64,000 bases of DNA from Albidovulum sp. (GCA_030837785.1 JAUQYA010000055.1:1-64000); one strand, 5' to 3'; shown: positions 44,905 to 54,377, counted from the stretch's first letter. Notes: generated by a model not told the origin, from the sequence alone. Translations and numbers: made by a program.

Positions 44905-45742
44905 TTTTGATCTTGCCGGTCAAGGAATTGCGGATCCGGCAAGAAGCGTCCTCGGCGCCGTTCGTGGCCGCGGCTCTGCCCAGTTCGTGTTGCACCGGGG
45001 CGGGGTGACTGAGGCAAGCTACATCGGAATGCGCCCCGCAAGCGGGACATCCAAAATCATGGCAAACCGCAGTCGCTGGTCCGCGATGGATTGCGAGGAA
45101 CACGGCAGAGCATACAATTCTTCGTCCACTGGCCCAGAGAAGGTTCGACGGCAGTCCCATTCCCTCCGCCAACGCGACTCGGGTCGAACCTTCTTTTTGG
45201 GATGCCGCTCGGTTTGCAAGGAATTTCTGATCGTCGGGACATGTGATCGAGTGCGGTCTTTTGTCAGGCCTGTTTGTGCGGCCGGCTTCGTCATCGCCGA
45301 CAAGAGCAGCAAGGCGCGCAAGCGCGTCCGCCACGATCTGACCCTGATCATGAATGTTGCGGATGATCTCGGCAGGTGAGCGGTCGTCGAATTTGGCGAC
45401 GCCCTTCGGGTCCTTCCCGGCCGCTACCGTATGCGGGGGCACGAAGCGCGAGGTATCAGCCTGTGCAAGACATACCACCCTTGCAGAGACTGGTTCGCAT
45501 TCGTCTGACAGCGCCCCGCAACGCTCCGGCCGGTCGCGGGCTGGACCGGTCTCATGTCCGCCTCCGGCGGGGTGGTGATGGTCGCGGCGCCAATCTCGCT
45601 GCGTTGGCGGCGGGCATTCGCCGCCCTGGCCAAGGGGAGCGATGGGACGAGGCACGGCAATCGAAGACGACGGCGTGCCGTCATTCCCGGGGATCACCCA
45701 GCGCGCTCCGCCGTTCGCCCCCCTTGGCGGCGCAAGCCGCTG
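44905..45742. other. 838-bp stretch without a supportable gene
   Basis: Open frames cover it on both strands, but none gives a recognisable motif or even codon use. It contains a perfect 12-bp inverted repeat (45138-45194), listed separately. The segment separates the CDGSH gene from the signalling operon and may be remains of an insertion. Confidence 0.45.
45138..45194. repeat. 12-bp perfect inverted repeat AGAAGGTTCGAC / GTCGAACCTTCT
   Basis: The arms are at 45138-45149 and 45183-45194, with a 33-bp loop. The right arm runs into TTTT, so on the plus strand it could form a terminator-like structure. No plus-strand gene lies directly upstream, so an end of a small mobile element is equally possible. 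Confidence 0.45.
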
Positions 45743-47248
45743 TCAGCCCGCCGTCGGGGATTCCAGTCCGACGGGCAGTTCGGCCTCGGCCTCTTTCGGC
45801 ATTACCAGTGCAAGGCCGGAAACGAGGCAGGCGAGCGCCGCCCAGATCCAGATGGACATCTGCTCGTTGAGAAGGAGGACACTCCACAGAATGCCGCCGG
45901 CGGTCATCGCATAGCCGGTCTGGCTCGCGAATACCGCGCCGGTCGTGCGGATGGTGAAAATCAGCAGCACGGTGCTGAACGAGCTGAGGCCGGCGATCAG
46001 GAGGAATGGCAGGCCATATTGCGTGAGGGCCACGGACGCGGGGATCATGGAGCCGGAGATCAGGGTGACTGGCATCAGTATCGCCGCTGCGGCGAGGGAG
46101 AATCCGGTCGTCGTGCCGATCACGCTGGTCCCGCTCTCCGGGAGGGCGGCAACCACGATGTCCTCGACCGCATAGCACAGCGGGATCACAAGCGTCGCGG
46201 CGATCCAGACCCAGCTTGCGACGCCGGTGCCGTCGCTTCCCGGCACCATGATGAGCACCACGCAGCCCAGTCCGAAACTGAGCCCGATGAAGCGCTTGAG
46301 GTTGGGCGCCTCAAGGCCGAGCACGGCCGCGAGGATGAAGACGATGAAGCTTTCCGCCGCAAGCACGATGGCGATGATCATCGCGGGTACATGTCCGGCC
46401 ACCCAGAAGAGGAACAGATGCGGCACGACACCACCGAACAGGCCAAGGACCAGATACCGCCGGACCGAGGGCCAGTTCATCACCGGCAGTTGGCCGGTCA
46501 CGACGGAAAGGACCAGCATGATCGCGGCGCTGATGCCGAGCGTCCAGAACGCAACGCCAAGCGGATGGAGCCCGTCGGTCATGATGATCCGGGACAGGGA
46601 CGGGATCAGGCCCCAGCAGATGCCGAGAAGCATGATGAGGAAACCGCCCTTCAGAAGATTGATCTGCTTCCTGAGGTTCTGCTCGCGCCGGTAGACCTCG
46701 CCCGCCATGGTGAGGAACACCCGGGCCAGGTTGCCAAGGCGGTCGTCGCGTTCCGCGATGTCGTTGAGACCGAGGCGGGCGGGATCGAAATCCTTGCCCT
46801 CGATGATGCCCGAGGCGGCGGCAAGCCGGTCGACCTGATGCAGGTATTCGAGTTCCTGATCGCGAAGGCGCTTGCGCTCAAGTCCGGCGCCTACCCGGGC
46901 CTTCAGAAGCACCGGGCTGAAATTCTTGGTCAGAAGATCGTCCGCGCCAAGCTCGATGGCGCGCGCTGCATCCTCGGTCTCGTCGAGCGACGAGATCACG
47001 ATGACAGGAATGTCGCGCAGATCCGGATCGTCCTTGATCGCGGCCAGAACCTCAAACCCGTCCATTTCCGGCATGACGATGTCGAGGAGCACCATGTCGA
47101 AACGGCTGGCGCGCAGGGCTGCGAGGCAGGCCGTGCCGCTGTCGACGCTCTCGGCGCCATGTCCAAGGTTCTCTACCGCCAGGGCAAGCTTCATCCGGCT
47201 TGGCCGGTGATCGTCGACCACCAGCACCCGCGCCCGTTCGCTTCTCAT
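45743..47248 (-). CDS. response-regulator receiver domain fused to EamA/DMT transporter
   Basis: The 501-aa protein has a complete receiver domain at residues 6-125 (VLVVDDHRPSRMKLALAVEN, phospho-acceptor D56 in MVLLDIVMPEMDGFEV, PVIVISSLDETEDAARAIEL, DLLTKNFSPVL). A helical linker follows (about 125-200). Then about ten membrane helices form two EamA repeats (GGFLIMLLGICWGLIPSLSR ... FASQTGYAMTAGGILWSVLL). There is no DNA-binding domain. The start at 47248 follows GGGGGAG and lies next to the stop of the hybrid kinase gene. Direct phospho-control of a metabolite transporter by the adjacent kinase is inferred. Confidence 0.88.
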   Translation of the reverse strand: MRSERARVLVVDDHRPSRMKLALAVENLGHGAESVDSGTACLAALRASRFDMVLLDIVMPEMDGFEVLAAIKDDPDLRDIPVIVISSLDETEDAARAIELGADDLLTKNFSPVLLKARVGAGLERKRLRDQELEYLHQVDRLAAASGIIEGKDFDPARLGLNDIAERDDRLGNLARVFLTMAGEVYRREQNLRKQINLLKGGFLIMLLGICWGLIPSLSRIIMTDGLHPLGVAFWTLGISAAIMLVLSVVTGQLPVMNWPSVRRYLVLGLFGGVVPHLFLFWVAGHVPAMIIAIVLAAESFIVFILAAVLGLEAPNLKRFIGLSFGLGCVVLIMVPGSDGTGVASWVWIAATLVIPLCYAVEDIVVAALPESGTSVIGTTTGFSLAAAAILMPVTLISGSMIPASVALTQYGLPFLLIAGLSSFSTVLLIFTIRTTGAVFASQTGYAMTAGGILWSVLLLNEQMSIWIWAALACLVSGLALVMPKEAEAELPVGLESPTAG

Positions 47249-47249
47249 G

Positions 47250-50200
47250 TCACTCTCCCCCACCCTGCGGCCCGTGGTTGCTCATGTACACATTCAACGC
47301 CGCCGCAGCGGCCCGATAGGAGGCGGCGGCCTCTGCCGCCAGCGCCTCGGCCCCCTCGGTCCGGCCGGAACGCCCCTGGGTTTCAAGCGTCGCGCAAAGA
47401 CGCGACAGCGGCATCGCGCCGAAATCGGCGGCGCTCGATTTCATCGTATGGGCGGCCTGCCGCAGCGCCTCGGCATCGCCGGCCACCGCCGCCCGGCCAA
47501 TGCGATCGATCAGCGCCGGCCCCTCTTCGAGGAAGCTCTCGACAAGTTCGGCAAGCGCCTCCCTGTCCCCGCCGATGGTGTCGAGAAGCCGCGCCATCGC
47601 CGTGGCGTCGAAGGGTTCGTCCGTTCCGTTCCGGGGCAAGTTCGCCTCCTCCTGCGTTTTCCGGCCAAAGCAGGCCGTCAGCGCCTCGACAAGGTCGGGG
47701 ACGCGGATCGGCTTGCTGACATAGCCGCTCATGCCGGCCTCGATGAACCTTTCGCGGTCCCCCTCCATCGCATTGGCGGTGACGGCGATGATCCGGGGTC
47801 GCTTGCCCTCGGGGTGGGCGGCAAGGATGCGGCGGGTGGCCTCGACCCCGTCCATCTCGGGCATCTCGATATCCATCAGGACAAGGTCGTAGGGTTGCCG
47901 CGCCACCGCTTCGACGGCCTCGATCCCGTTGCCGGCCAGGTCGGAGGCATAGCCGAGCCGCTTCAGGATCGTGCGGCCAAGCTTCTGGTTGGTCGGGTGA
48001 TCGTCGGCCAGAAGGATGCGCAGCGGCAGCCTTTCGGCCAGCGACGCATCGAAGGTGGGCCGCTTGCGCTCGGCCCGGTCGATCACGCGCACCGGGCGCC
48101 CGGCAAAGATGCTGACCAGCGCATTCAAGAGCGGCGAGGGCTTGACCGGCTTTGACAGCACCTCGGCAAAGCCGATCTCGTCCAGCTCGTCGCGGCTGTG
48201 GTCACTGACCTGCCCGAGCGAGCTGAGAAGGACAAGCGGCAGGCCGCGCCCCGCTTCTGTCTGCCGGATCGCCCGCGCCAGATCGACCCCGTCCATCCCC
48301 GGCATGTGCATGTCGAGGATGGCAACCGCAAAGCGCGCGGTGGCCAGCGTGGCGACGGCCATTTCGGGGCGCTCGACCTCGACCGGCACCATCGACCAGC
48401 CGGCGGTCAGCCGGGCCAGCAGATGCCGGTTCGTCGCATTGTCATCGACGATCAGCACGCGCTTGCCCTCAAGATCGGGGCGCGCCGCATCAAGCCCGGT
48501 CGCGCCGATCGGCTCGCCCTCCGGCGCGGTGATGGTGAAGTGGAAAGTCGTGCCCAGTCCTTCGGTGCTTTCCAGCCAGACGCGTCCGCCCATCAGATCG
48601 ACCAGCCGCTGACTGATGGCGAGGCCAAGGCCGGTGCCGCCATAGCGCCGCGTCGTCGTCGCATCGGCCTGGGTGAAGGACTGGAACAGCGCGGCCTGAC
48701 GGTCGGCCGGAATGCCGATCCCGGTATCGCGGACGCTGACCAGCAGCCGGCAGTCGCCGGGGGCCACGGTCCCGGCATCGCGCGCGACGGTCAGGACGAC
48801 CTCGCCCTTTTCGGTGAATTTCAGCGCGTTGTTCAGAAGGTTCAGCAGCACCTGCCTGAGTCGCGTCGGGTCCGAGATGATCGTGTCGGGAACGCCGGGC
48901 TCGATGAAATAGGCAAGGTCCAGCCCCTTGCGCGCCGCGGCCATCGCCACAAGGTCAAGCGCGCCCTCGACGCAGTCGCGCAGGTTGAAGGGCAGGCGCT
49001 CAAGCTCGAGCTTGCCGGCCTCGACCTTGGAATAGTCGAGGATGTCGTTGATGACGGTCAGCAGGCTTTCGGCGCTTTCATTGACCGTCCGGGCATATTC
49101 CATCTGCTCGGGGCTGAGCCCGGTGTCCATCAGAAGGTTGCTCATGCCGATGACCCCGTTCATCGGCGTCCGGATCTCGTGGCTCATGTTGGCGAGGAAC
49201 TGGCTCTTCGCGACGGTCGCGCGCTGGGCCATGTCGCGCGCCTCGGCCAGGCTTTCGACCAGTTCCTGAAGCTTCGCCTCGCGCGCCTTGACCTCGGTTA
49301 TGTCGGTGAAGACACCGACGATGCCGCCCGCCTCGGTCGGTCGTTCGCTGATCTGCATCCAGGTGCCGTCGGTGCGCCTTTGCTCGAACGGCCCCTGGGG
49401 ATGAAGATGTTGCTCGATGCGCCGTTCGACCCATGTTTCCGGCGTCTCGTCGGCCACGATGTCGCTGACTGCGACCAGTGCGGCGATGTCGCGAAAGGCG
49501 ACGCCCGGTGTCAGCGTGAGCCCGATCCTTGAATACATGTCCTTGTAGCGCTGGTTGCAGATGACCAGCCGGTCATCGGCATCGAAAAGCGCGAAGCCTT
49601 CGCTGATCGCCTCGATCGCCTCGGTCAGCTGGGTCTTCATGCGCAGGACCTGCCGGTCGGCTTCCTCGCGCAGCGCCGCCAGCCGCTCGCGCTCTGCCAG
49701 GCTGTCGCGGAAAAGGCCGAGCGTCCGGCCCATCGCGCCGATCTCGTCGCTGCCGGCATCGGGAAGCCGCGCGGCAAGGTTGCCGCCGGTGATCTCCTCC
49801 ATCGCATGGAGAAGCTGCCGAAGCGGCGAGGTGATGGAACCGACGATGACCAGGGTCAGGAGAAGGCCGACGATCCCGGCGGCGACGACGATCCATTTCG
49901 ACAGGTCGACCGCACTCACGGCCTCGGAATGGGCGGCGTCGCTTTTCGCCTTGGCCTGCGTCTCAAGCTCGGCCACCAGCGCCACAAGCTGGTCGTCGAC
50001 GCGGCGAATGTGCTCTTGGCCCTTGGCCACCAGCGAATTGCCGATCACCCGCTGATCGTTCGTATAGGCATCGACGGCCAGCATGGATTGCTGGAAAAGC
50101 GCCGCCGTCTCGGCGCGAATGATCGCCACACGCTGGGGGGCGATGCTGTCCAGCGCGGAAAGCTCGTCGTCCAGCGCCGCGCGTGCCGCCCTGGCATTGC

Positions 50201-50438
50201 GCTCGGACCGGACGAGCAGGCTGACCGAAAGATCCGAGAGCCAGTATTTCATCTCGCCGAAATGGGTGCTGGCGGCATTGGCGCGGGTCAGCGTCTGGAT
50301 CGCCGCCGCACCGTCCGAGATGGCGGTGGCGTTCCGCGCCAGACGGGACGACAGGAAGGCGTTGGTGGCCAGTAGAAAGGCCAGAAGCACGCCCGACAGC
50401 AGCACGAGCCGCAACAGGATCGAATATCTGGCCATCAC
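47250..50438 (-). CDS. hybrid sensor histidine kinase (HAMP-PAS-HK-REC-REC-HPt)
   Basis: The 1062-aa membrane kinase has membrane helices at about 7-28 and 180-203 enclosing a periplasmic helical sensor, a HAMP linker, a PAS domain (FALFDADDRLVICNQRYKDM), the phospho-acceptor H420 in SQFLANMSHEIRTPMNGVIG, and HATPase motifs LLNLLNNALKFTEKG, VRDTGIGIP and GGTGLGLAIS. Two receiver domains follow with D709 (AILDMHMPGMDG) and D856 (VLMDIEMPEMDG), then an HPt domain with H997 (AAHTMKSSAADFG). It can carry a full phosphorelay and hand phosphate to the receiver-transporter protein encoded next. The start may be ATG 50435. Confidence 0.93.
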   Translation of the reverse strand: MMARYSILLRLVLLSGVLLAFLLATNAFLSSRLARNATAISDGAAAIQTLTRANAASTHFGEMKYWLSDLSVSLLVRSERNARAARAALDDELSALDSIAPQRVAIIRAETAALFQQSMLAVDAYTNDQRVIGNSLVAKGQEHIRRVDDQLVALVAELETQAKAKSDAAHSEAVSAVDLSKWIVVAAGIVGLLLTLVIVGSITSPLRQLLHAMEEITGGNLAARLPDAGSDEIGAMGRTLGLFRDSLAERERLAALREEADRQVLRMKTQLTEAIEAISEGFALFDADDRLVICNQRYKDMYSRIGLTLTPGVAFRDIAALVAVSDIVADETPETWVERRIEQHLHPQGPFEQRRTDGTWMQISERPTEAGGIVGVFTDITEVKAREAKLQELVESLAEARDMAQRATVAKSQFLANMSHEIRTPMNGVIGMSNLLMDTGLSPEQMEYARTVNESAESLLTVINDILDYSKVEAGKLELERLPFNLRDCVEGALDLVAMAAARKGLDLAYFIEPGVPDTIISDPTRLRQVLLNLLNNALKFTEKGEVVLTVARDAGTVAPGDCRLLVSVRDTGIGIPADRQAALFQSFTQADATTTRRYGGTGLGLAISQRLVDLMGGRVWLESTEGLGTTFHFTITAPEGEPIGATGLDAARPDLEGKRVLIVDDNATNRHLLARLTAGWSMVPVEVERPEMAVATLATARFAVAILDMHMPGMDGVDLARAIRQTEAGRGLPLVLLSSLGQVSDHSRDELDEIGFAEVLSKPVKPSPLLNALVSIFAGRPVRVIDRAERKRPTFDASLAERLPLRILLADDHPTNQKLGRTILKRLGYASDLAGNGIEAVEAVARQPYDLVLMDIEMPEMDGVEATRRILAAHPEGKRPRIIAVTANAMEGDRERFIEAGMSGYVSKPIRVPDLVEALTACFGRKTQEEANLPRNGTDEPFDATAMARLLDTIGGDREALAELVESFLEEGPALIDRIGRAAVAGDAEALRQAAHTMKSSAADFGAMPLSRLCATLETQGRSGRTEGAEALAAEAAASYRAAAAALNVYMSNHGPQGGGE

Positions 50439-50477
50439 GCCCCCGCAGCGCCGACATGCCGCGCCGGGCCCCGCATC

Positions 50478-51248
50478 TCAGCGAAAGATGCTGATGCTGA
50501 TGACCCCGCCAAGATCGCCCTCGCGGCCGCCCTCCTTGGGGTAGCCGGTCATGTCGATCTCGCCCTTCGGCCCGCCGTGGCAGGCGAGGCAGCCGGTGCT
50601 GTAATATTCCGGCACCAGCACCCGAAAGGCCGGCTTGCCGCCGAGGTCGGAAAGCTCGGCGTAGACTTTTCCCTTGGGCCAGTCGGGCGACATGAGGTCG
50701 GTCGCGATGACATTCGCCTCCCAGTCGTCGGGCATGGCCTTGCGGTTGCGGACCAGATCGGGCGGTGCGGTCACCTTGATCTGCGCCTCGGTGCCGACAA
50801 GCTCGGCGAAGCTTTCGTTCACGAGCCGCCCGAAGACGGCGGGGACAAAACCCTTGAAACCGACGCCATCGGCATTGATCGTCGCCTGATTGTTGGTCAT
50901 CACCCTGCGGATGGCCTCCATCTGCGCGTCGATCAGCCGCGCCTCTTTCTGGTCCTGACCGTCATGCAGCGGCATGGTGCCGTTGGCGTCGAGATAGGCC
51001 TTGGTCGCAAGTTCAAGCACATGATCGCCGGTCAGGCCCTTGTCGCCCCCTTTGGGGTCATTGATGAGCTTCTGTTCGGACGCGATCACCGACCGCGCCG
51101 ACCGCAGAAGCGAGGCAAGCCGCAGGGCCGTGTCCAAGTCTTCCGCGTCGCCCGCCCGCACAGGAAGCGGGACGCAGGACAATGCGAGGGAGGCCGATAG
51201 GACGATACTCGCTACGGGACCAAAGCAGCCGTCATGGATTTTGCGCAT
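50478..51248 (-). CDS. periplasmic c-type haem protein with DUF3365 (Tll0287-like) domain
   Basis: The 256-aa protein has a Sec signal peptide (IVLSASLALSCVPLPVRA) and one C-x2-CH haem-attachment site near the C-terminus (YSTGCLACHGGPKG). The body, with FVPAVFGRLVNESFAEL and DWEANVIATDL, is typical of DUF3365/Tll0287-like sensor domains, which are often found attached to histidine kinases. Here it is a separate gene 39 bp upstream of the kinase in the same direction, so it probably senses redox state or a gas ligand in the periplasm and signals to the kinase. Confidence 0.85.
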   Translation of the reverse strand: MRKIHDGCFGPVASIVLSASLALSCVPLPVRAGDAEDLDTALRLASLLRSARSVIASEQKLINDPKGGDKGLTGDHVLELATKAYLDANGTMPLHDGQDQKEARLIDAQMEAIRRVMTNNQATINADGVGFKGFVPAVFGRLVNESFAELVGTEAQIKVTAPPDLVRNRKAMPDDWEANVIATDLMSPDWPKGKVYAELSDLGGKPAFRVLVPEYYSTGCLACHGGPKGEIDMTGYPKEGGREGDLGGVISISIFR

Positions 51249-51387
51249 TCCTGTCTCGCTTCCTACTTCGCGCAGAGCGGATGCGCGCGTTTCGTCATCG
51301 AGAACCCAATTGGGGCATCGTGTCCAAGTGAGCAAAGGCTGTCAATTGCAAAGGTCCGGCCAAGGGACGAGGGCAGCCGAAACCCAT

Positions 51388-51531
51388 CGAAGACTGGCCG
51401 CCTACAACTTCGCTCGTCGCCTGAAGACCATCGGAGGTCTCACGCCCTACGAATGCATCTGCAAAATCCGGACATCAGAACCGGATCGATTCACCCTCGA
51501 TCCGATCCACCAGATGCCGGGACTGAACACC
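51388..51531 (+). mobile_element. IS481/IS3-type transposase, C-terminal fragment
   Basis: Codons read HRRLAAYNFARRLKTIGGLT, then PYECICKIRTSEPDRF and LDPIHQMPGLNT. This is the conserved rve-type C-terminus of integrase-like transposases common in Rhodobacteraceae. The catalytic DDE region is absent. The fragment sits at the junction between the accessory signalling operon and the core gene cluster. Confidence 0.7.
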
Positions 51532-51575
51532 CAAGGATCGCGCCGCGCCTGAATTCGTGCCGGCCTTGCGGCGGG

Positions 51576-51740
51576 TCAGGGCATGGTCTGGATTTCCGGG
51601 GTCTGGAGCCGGGCCAGTTCGGTTCCGATCATCGCGCCCCCGGCAAGGCCGAGGACGATGGCGAGGGGAATCAGGATGCGGTCCGCCCCCAGGTCCAGCA
51701 CCAGCGAGATCCCGCGATAACCGCTTTGAAGCAACTGCAT
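51576..51740 (-). CDS. small single-span membrane protein, 54 aa
   Basis: The frame encodes MQLLQSGYRGISLVLDLGAD, then RILIPLAIVLGLAGGAMIGT and a short tail ending QTMP. One hydrophobic helix spans about residues 21-40, with a negatively charged N-side. No family is recognised. Support comes from the clear membrane segment, a clean ATG with GGTAGG upstream and matching codon use. It lies about 100 bp downstream of rseP, in the same direction, so it could be the last gene of the core operon. Confidence 0.5.
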   Translation of the reverse strand: MQLLQSGYRGISLVLDLGADRILIPLAIVLGLAGGAMIGTELARLQTPEIQTMP

Positions 51741-51842
51741 GGACCTACCCCTGTGCCTGATACCAACCGCCCCAGAGGGTAGGCGCGGAATATGGCATCT
51801 TTGGGGCGCGGGCGGGGCGAAAGCGGGTCGCGCCGCCGCCCT

Positions 51843-53180
51843 TCAGCGGCAGAAGAGGTCGTTCGTCAGCCCGAAGATCATCAGTGCCAGCACCACGGTG
51901 AGCCCCACCGCCATCGCCGCGTTCATGAACTTGTCCGACGGCGGCCGCCCGGTTGCCCATTCGAAGGCGTGGAACACCAGATGCCCGCCGTCGAGCACCG
52001 GAATCGGGAAGAGGTTGAGAAGCCCGATTGCCGTCGACAGCGCCGCCACCAGCCAGATGAAGGAGGACAGCCCCGCGCTTGCCGCCGCCCCCGTGGCCTG
52101 CGCCATGCCGACCGGGCCGCTGACGTTGCAGGTGGAAATCCGCCCCGCGATCATCGACGAGATGCCCCGGAACGTCGTGTCCACGACCCCCCAGGTCTGC
52201 GCCGCCCCGAGCCCCAGCGCCTCGACCACGCCCGGCCGGCGGGTGGCGGGATCGAACATGAAGCTGCCCGCGATGCCGATCTGGTAGCCGGTCTCGAGCC
52301 CGCCGTCCTCGGCGGTGACGGGGCGTTCCCGCGGCGAGAGCGAGGTCTCGAAGACCTCGCCCGCGCGCCAGACCGAGAGCGCGATGGGCTTGCCGCCGCT
52401 GGCCTTGACGATCCCCTGGAGGTCGTCGAAGCGCGGCGTCGGCGTGCCGTTCATCGACAGGATCACGTCGCCTTCCTTCAGCCCGGCGTCCATCGCAGCA
52501 CTTTTCGGCAGCACCGAAAGCACCAGCGCGGGCATCAGCGTGGGCCCGGTGACGGTCACCTCCTGCCCACCGCGCAGCACCCGGTAGTCGACGCTCGCGC
52601 TGACGGGCAAGGCGTCGGCCGCCTTGCCGAGCGCGGTATAGTCCGGCGTCTCGATCCCCGCGACGGCGAGGATGCGGTCGCCGGGCTGCAAGCCGTTCTC
52701 GACCGGCAGGGGCTTCAGCGCGGCGATCTCGGGCCGGTCGGTGGCGATGCCGGTGGCGAAGACGGTCAGCGAGAAGACCGCGATCGAGAGGATGAAGTTG
52801 AAGGCCGGCCCCGCGAAGACGGTGGCCGCCCGCGCCCAGAGCGGCGCGCCGTGCATGGTGTGGCGCTGCTCCTCGGGCGAGAGCCGCGCCATCGTGCCGG
52901 CATCGGCGCCGGCCGAGGCGGCGTTGGCATCGCCGAGGAACTTGACGTAGCCGCCGAAGGGCACCGCCGCGATCTGCCAGCGGGTGCCGCGCCGGTCCAC
53001 CCGGCTCCACAGCCGCGGGCCGAAGCCGAGCGAGAAGACCTCGGCATGGATGCCGGACCAGCGGCCGACGATGTAGTGGCCGTATTCGTGCACCGCCACG
53101 ATGACCGACAAGGCGACGACGAAGGCGAGAACGGTCCAGGCGGTGTCGCCGAACGAGGTCAGAAGGGCGGGAAAGTCCAA
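51843..53180 (-). CDS. rseP: RIP metalloprotease RseP (site-2 protease)
   Basis: The 445-aa M50 membrane protease has the zinc motif HEYGH at residues 31-35, the third ligand motif PVLDGGHLVF near residue 397, and two PDZ-like regions between (VENGLQPGDRILAVAGIETP and AGLKEGDVILSMNGTPTPRF). It cleaves anti-sigma factors within the inner membrane. The start lies 3 bp after the dxr stop, and the position at the end of the frr-uppS-cdsA-dxr series is conserved in Proteobacteria. Confidence 0.97.
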   Translation of the reverse strand: MDFPALLTSFGDTAWTVLAFVVALSVIVAVHEYGHYIVGRWSGIHAEVFSLGFGPRLWSRVDRRGTRWQIAAVPFGGYVKFLGDANAASAGADAGTMARLSPEEQRHTMHGAPLWARAATVFAGPAFNFILSIAVFSLTVFATGIATDRPEIAALKPLPVENGLQPGDRILAVAGIETPDYTALGKAADALPVSASVDYRVLRGGQEVTVTGPTLMPALVLSVLPKSAAMDAGLKEGDVILSMNGTPTPRFDDLQGIVKASGGKPIALSVWRAGEVFETSLSPRERPVTAEDGGLETGYQIGIAGSFMFDPATRRPGVVEALGLGAAQTWGVVDTTFRGISSMIAGRISTCNVSGPVGMAQATGAAASAGLSSFIWLVAALSTAIGLLNLFPIPVLDGGHLVFHAFEWATGRPPSDKFMNAAMAVGLTVVLALMIFGLTNDLFCR

Positions 53181-53183
53181 GTC

Positions 53184-54374
53184 TCAGATCCTCTCGGCAT
53201 CGGCGGGCACGCCCATCGCCTCGGCGGCAAGGCGGCGCGCGCTGCGGTCCATGTCAAGCACCATATCGAGGCTTGCCGGCGCTTTCTCAAGCCCGCCCTG
53301 CCCCGACAGACGGTCGAGCACGCGGTCGACCACGCCGGCCATGTCGGTGAAGCGGATCGCCCCGGCAATGAAGGCGTCGAGCGCGGTTTCCTTCGCCGCG
53401 TTGAAGCCCGCACCCGCCAGCCCGCCGGTCGCCATCACCGCCCGCGCGAGCCCGAGCGCAGGGTAGCGGGCCGGATCGGGCGCGGCGAAGGTCAGCCGGC
53501 CGACCTCGGCGAGCCGGAGCCGCGCCACCGGCAGGGCGGCGCGTTCGGGCCAGTTCAGCGCGTAGCCGATGGCGTGGCGCATGTCCGGCGCGCCAAGGTG
53601 GCCGATCATGCCGCCATCACGGAAGCTCACGATCGCATGGACCAGCGATTCGGGGTGGACAAGAACCTCGATCCGGTCCGGCGATATTCCGAAATACTCA
53701 TGTGCCTCAATGACTTCCAACGCCTTGTTGAACATAGAGGCGCTGTCGATCGTGATCCTTTGCCCCATCGCCCAGTTCGGGTGGGTCGAGGCTTCGGCCA
53801 CCGTCGCCTGCGCCAGCCGGTCGAGCGGCCAGTCGCGGAAAGCCCCGCCCGAGGCGGTCAGCGTGACGGTTTCCACCGCCGCCATGTCCTCGCCGCCAAG
53901 CGCCTGGAAGGCGGCGGAATGCTCGCTGTCCACCGGCAGGATCGTGGCGCCATGCCGGCGCGCCTCGGCCATCAGCAGGGGCCCGGCGGTGACCAGGCTT
54001 TCCTTGTTGGCGAGCGCCAGCGTGGTGCCGTGGGAAAGCGCGCGAAAGCCCGGCACCAGCCCCGCCGCGCCGACGATGGCGGACATGATCCAGTCGGCCG
54101 GCCGGAGCGCCGCGTCGGCCACCGCCGCGGGCCCGCCCGCGGCCTCGATCCCGGTGCCCGCCAGCGCCTCGCGCAGCGCCGGCAGCTTCGCGGCCTCGGC
54201 GATCACCGCGATTTCAGGCCTGAGCGCGCGCGCCTGTTCGACCAGCCGGCGGACGTTGCCCCCCGCGGTCAGCGCCACGATCCGGTAGGCCCCGCGCCCG
54301 CCCTGGCGCTGGATCAGGTCATAGGTGCTTTCGCCGATGGAGCCGGTGGCGCCGAAGATCGAGAGGCTGCGCAT
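53184..54374 (-). CDS. dxr: 1-deoxy-D-xylulose 5-phosphate reductoisomerase
   Basis: The 396-aa enzyme starts with the NADPH motif SLSIFGATGSIGESTYDLIQ and contains LANKESLVTAGPLL, LPVDSEHSAAFQAL and MGQRITIDSASMFNKALEVI. It converts DXP to MEP in the non-mevalonate isoprenoid pathway. It is spaced by 3 bp from both cdsA and rseP, implying one transcript. Confidence 0.97.
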   Translation of the reverse strand: MRSLSIFGATGSIGESTYDLIQRQGGRGAYRIVALTAGGNVRRLVEQARALRPEIAVIAEAAKLPALREALAGTGIEAAGGPAAVADAALRPADWIMSAIVGAAGLVPGFRALSHGTTLALANKESLVTAGPLLMAEARRHGATILPVDSEHSAAFQALGGEDMAAVETVTLTASGGAFRDWPLDRLAQATVAEASTHPNWAMGQRITIDSASMFNKALEVIEAHEYFGISPDRIEVLVHPESLVHAIVSFRDGGMIGHLGAPDMRHAIGYALNWPERAALPVARLRLAEVGRLTFAAPDPARYPALGLARAVMATGGLAGAGFNAAKETALDAFIAGAIRFTDMAGVVDRVLDRLSGQGGLEKAPASLDMVLDMDRSARRLAAEAMGVPADAERI

Positions 54375-54377
54375 CGC

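Noticed and set aside
44807..45697. 297-codon minus-strand frame upstream of and overlapping the CDGSH gene
   Set aside because: No recognisable motif and uneven codon use. Part of it overlaps the CDGSH gene in another frame.
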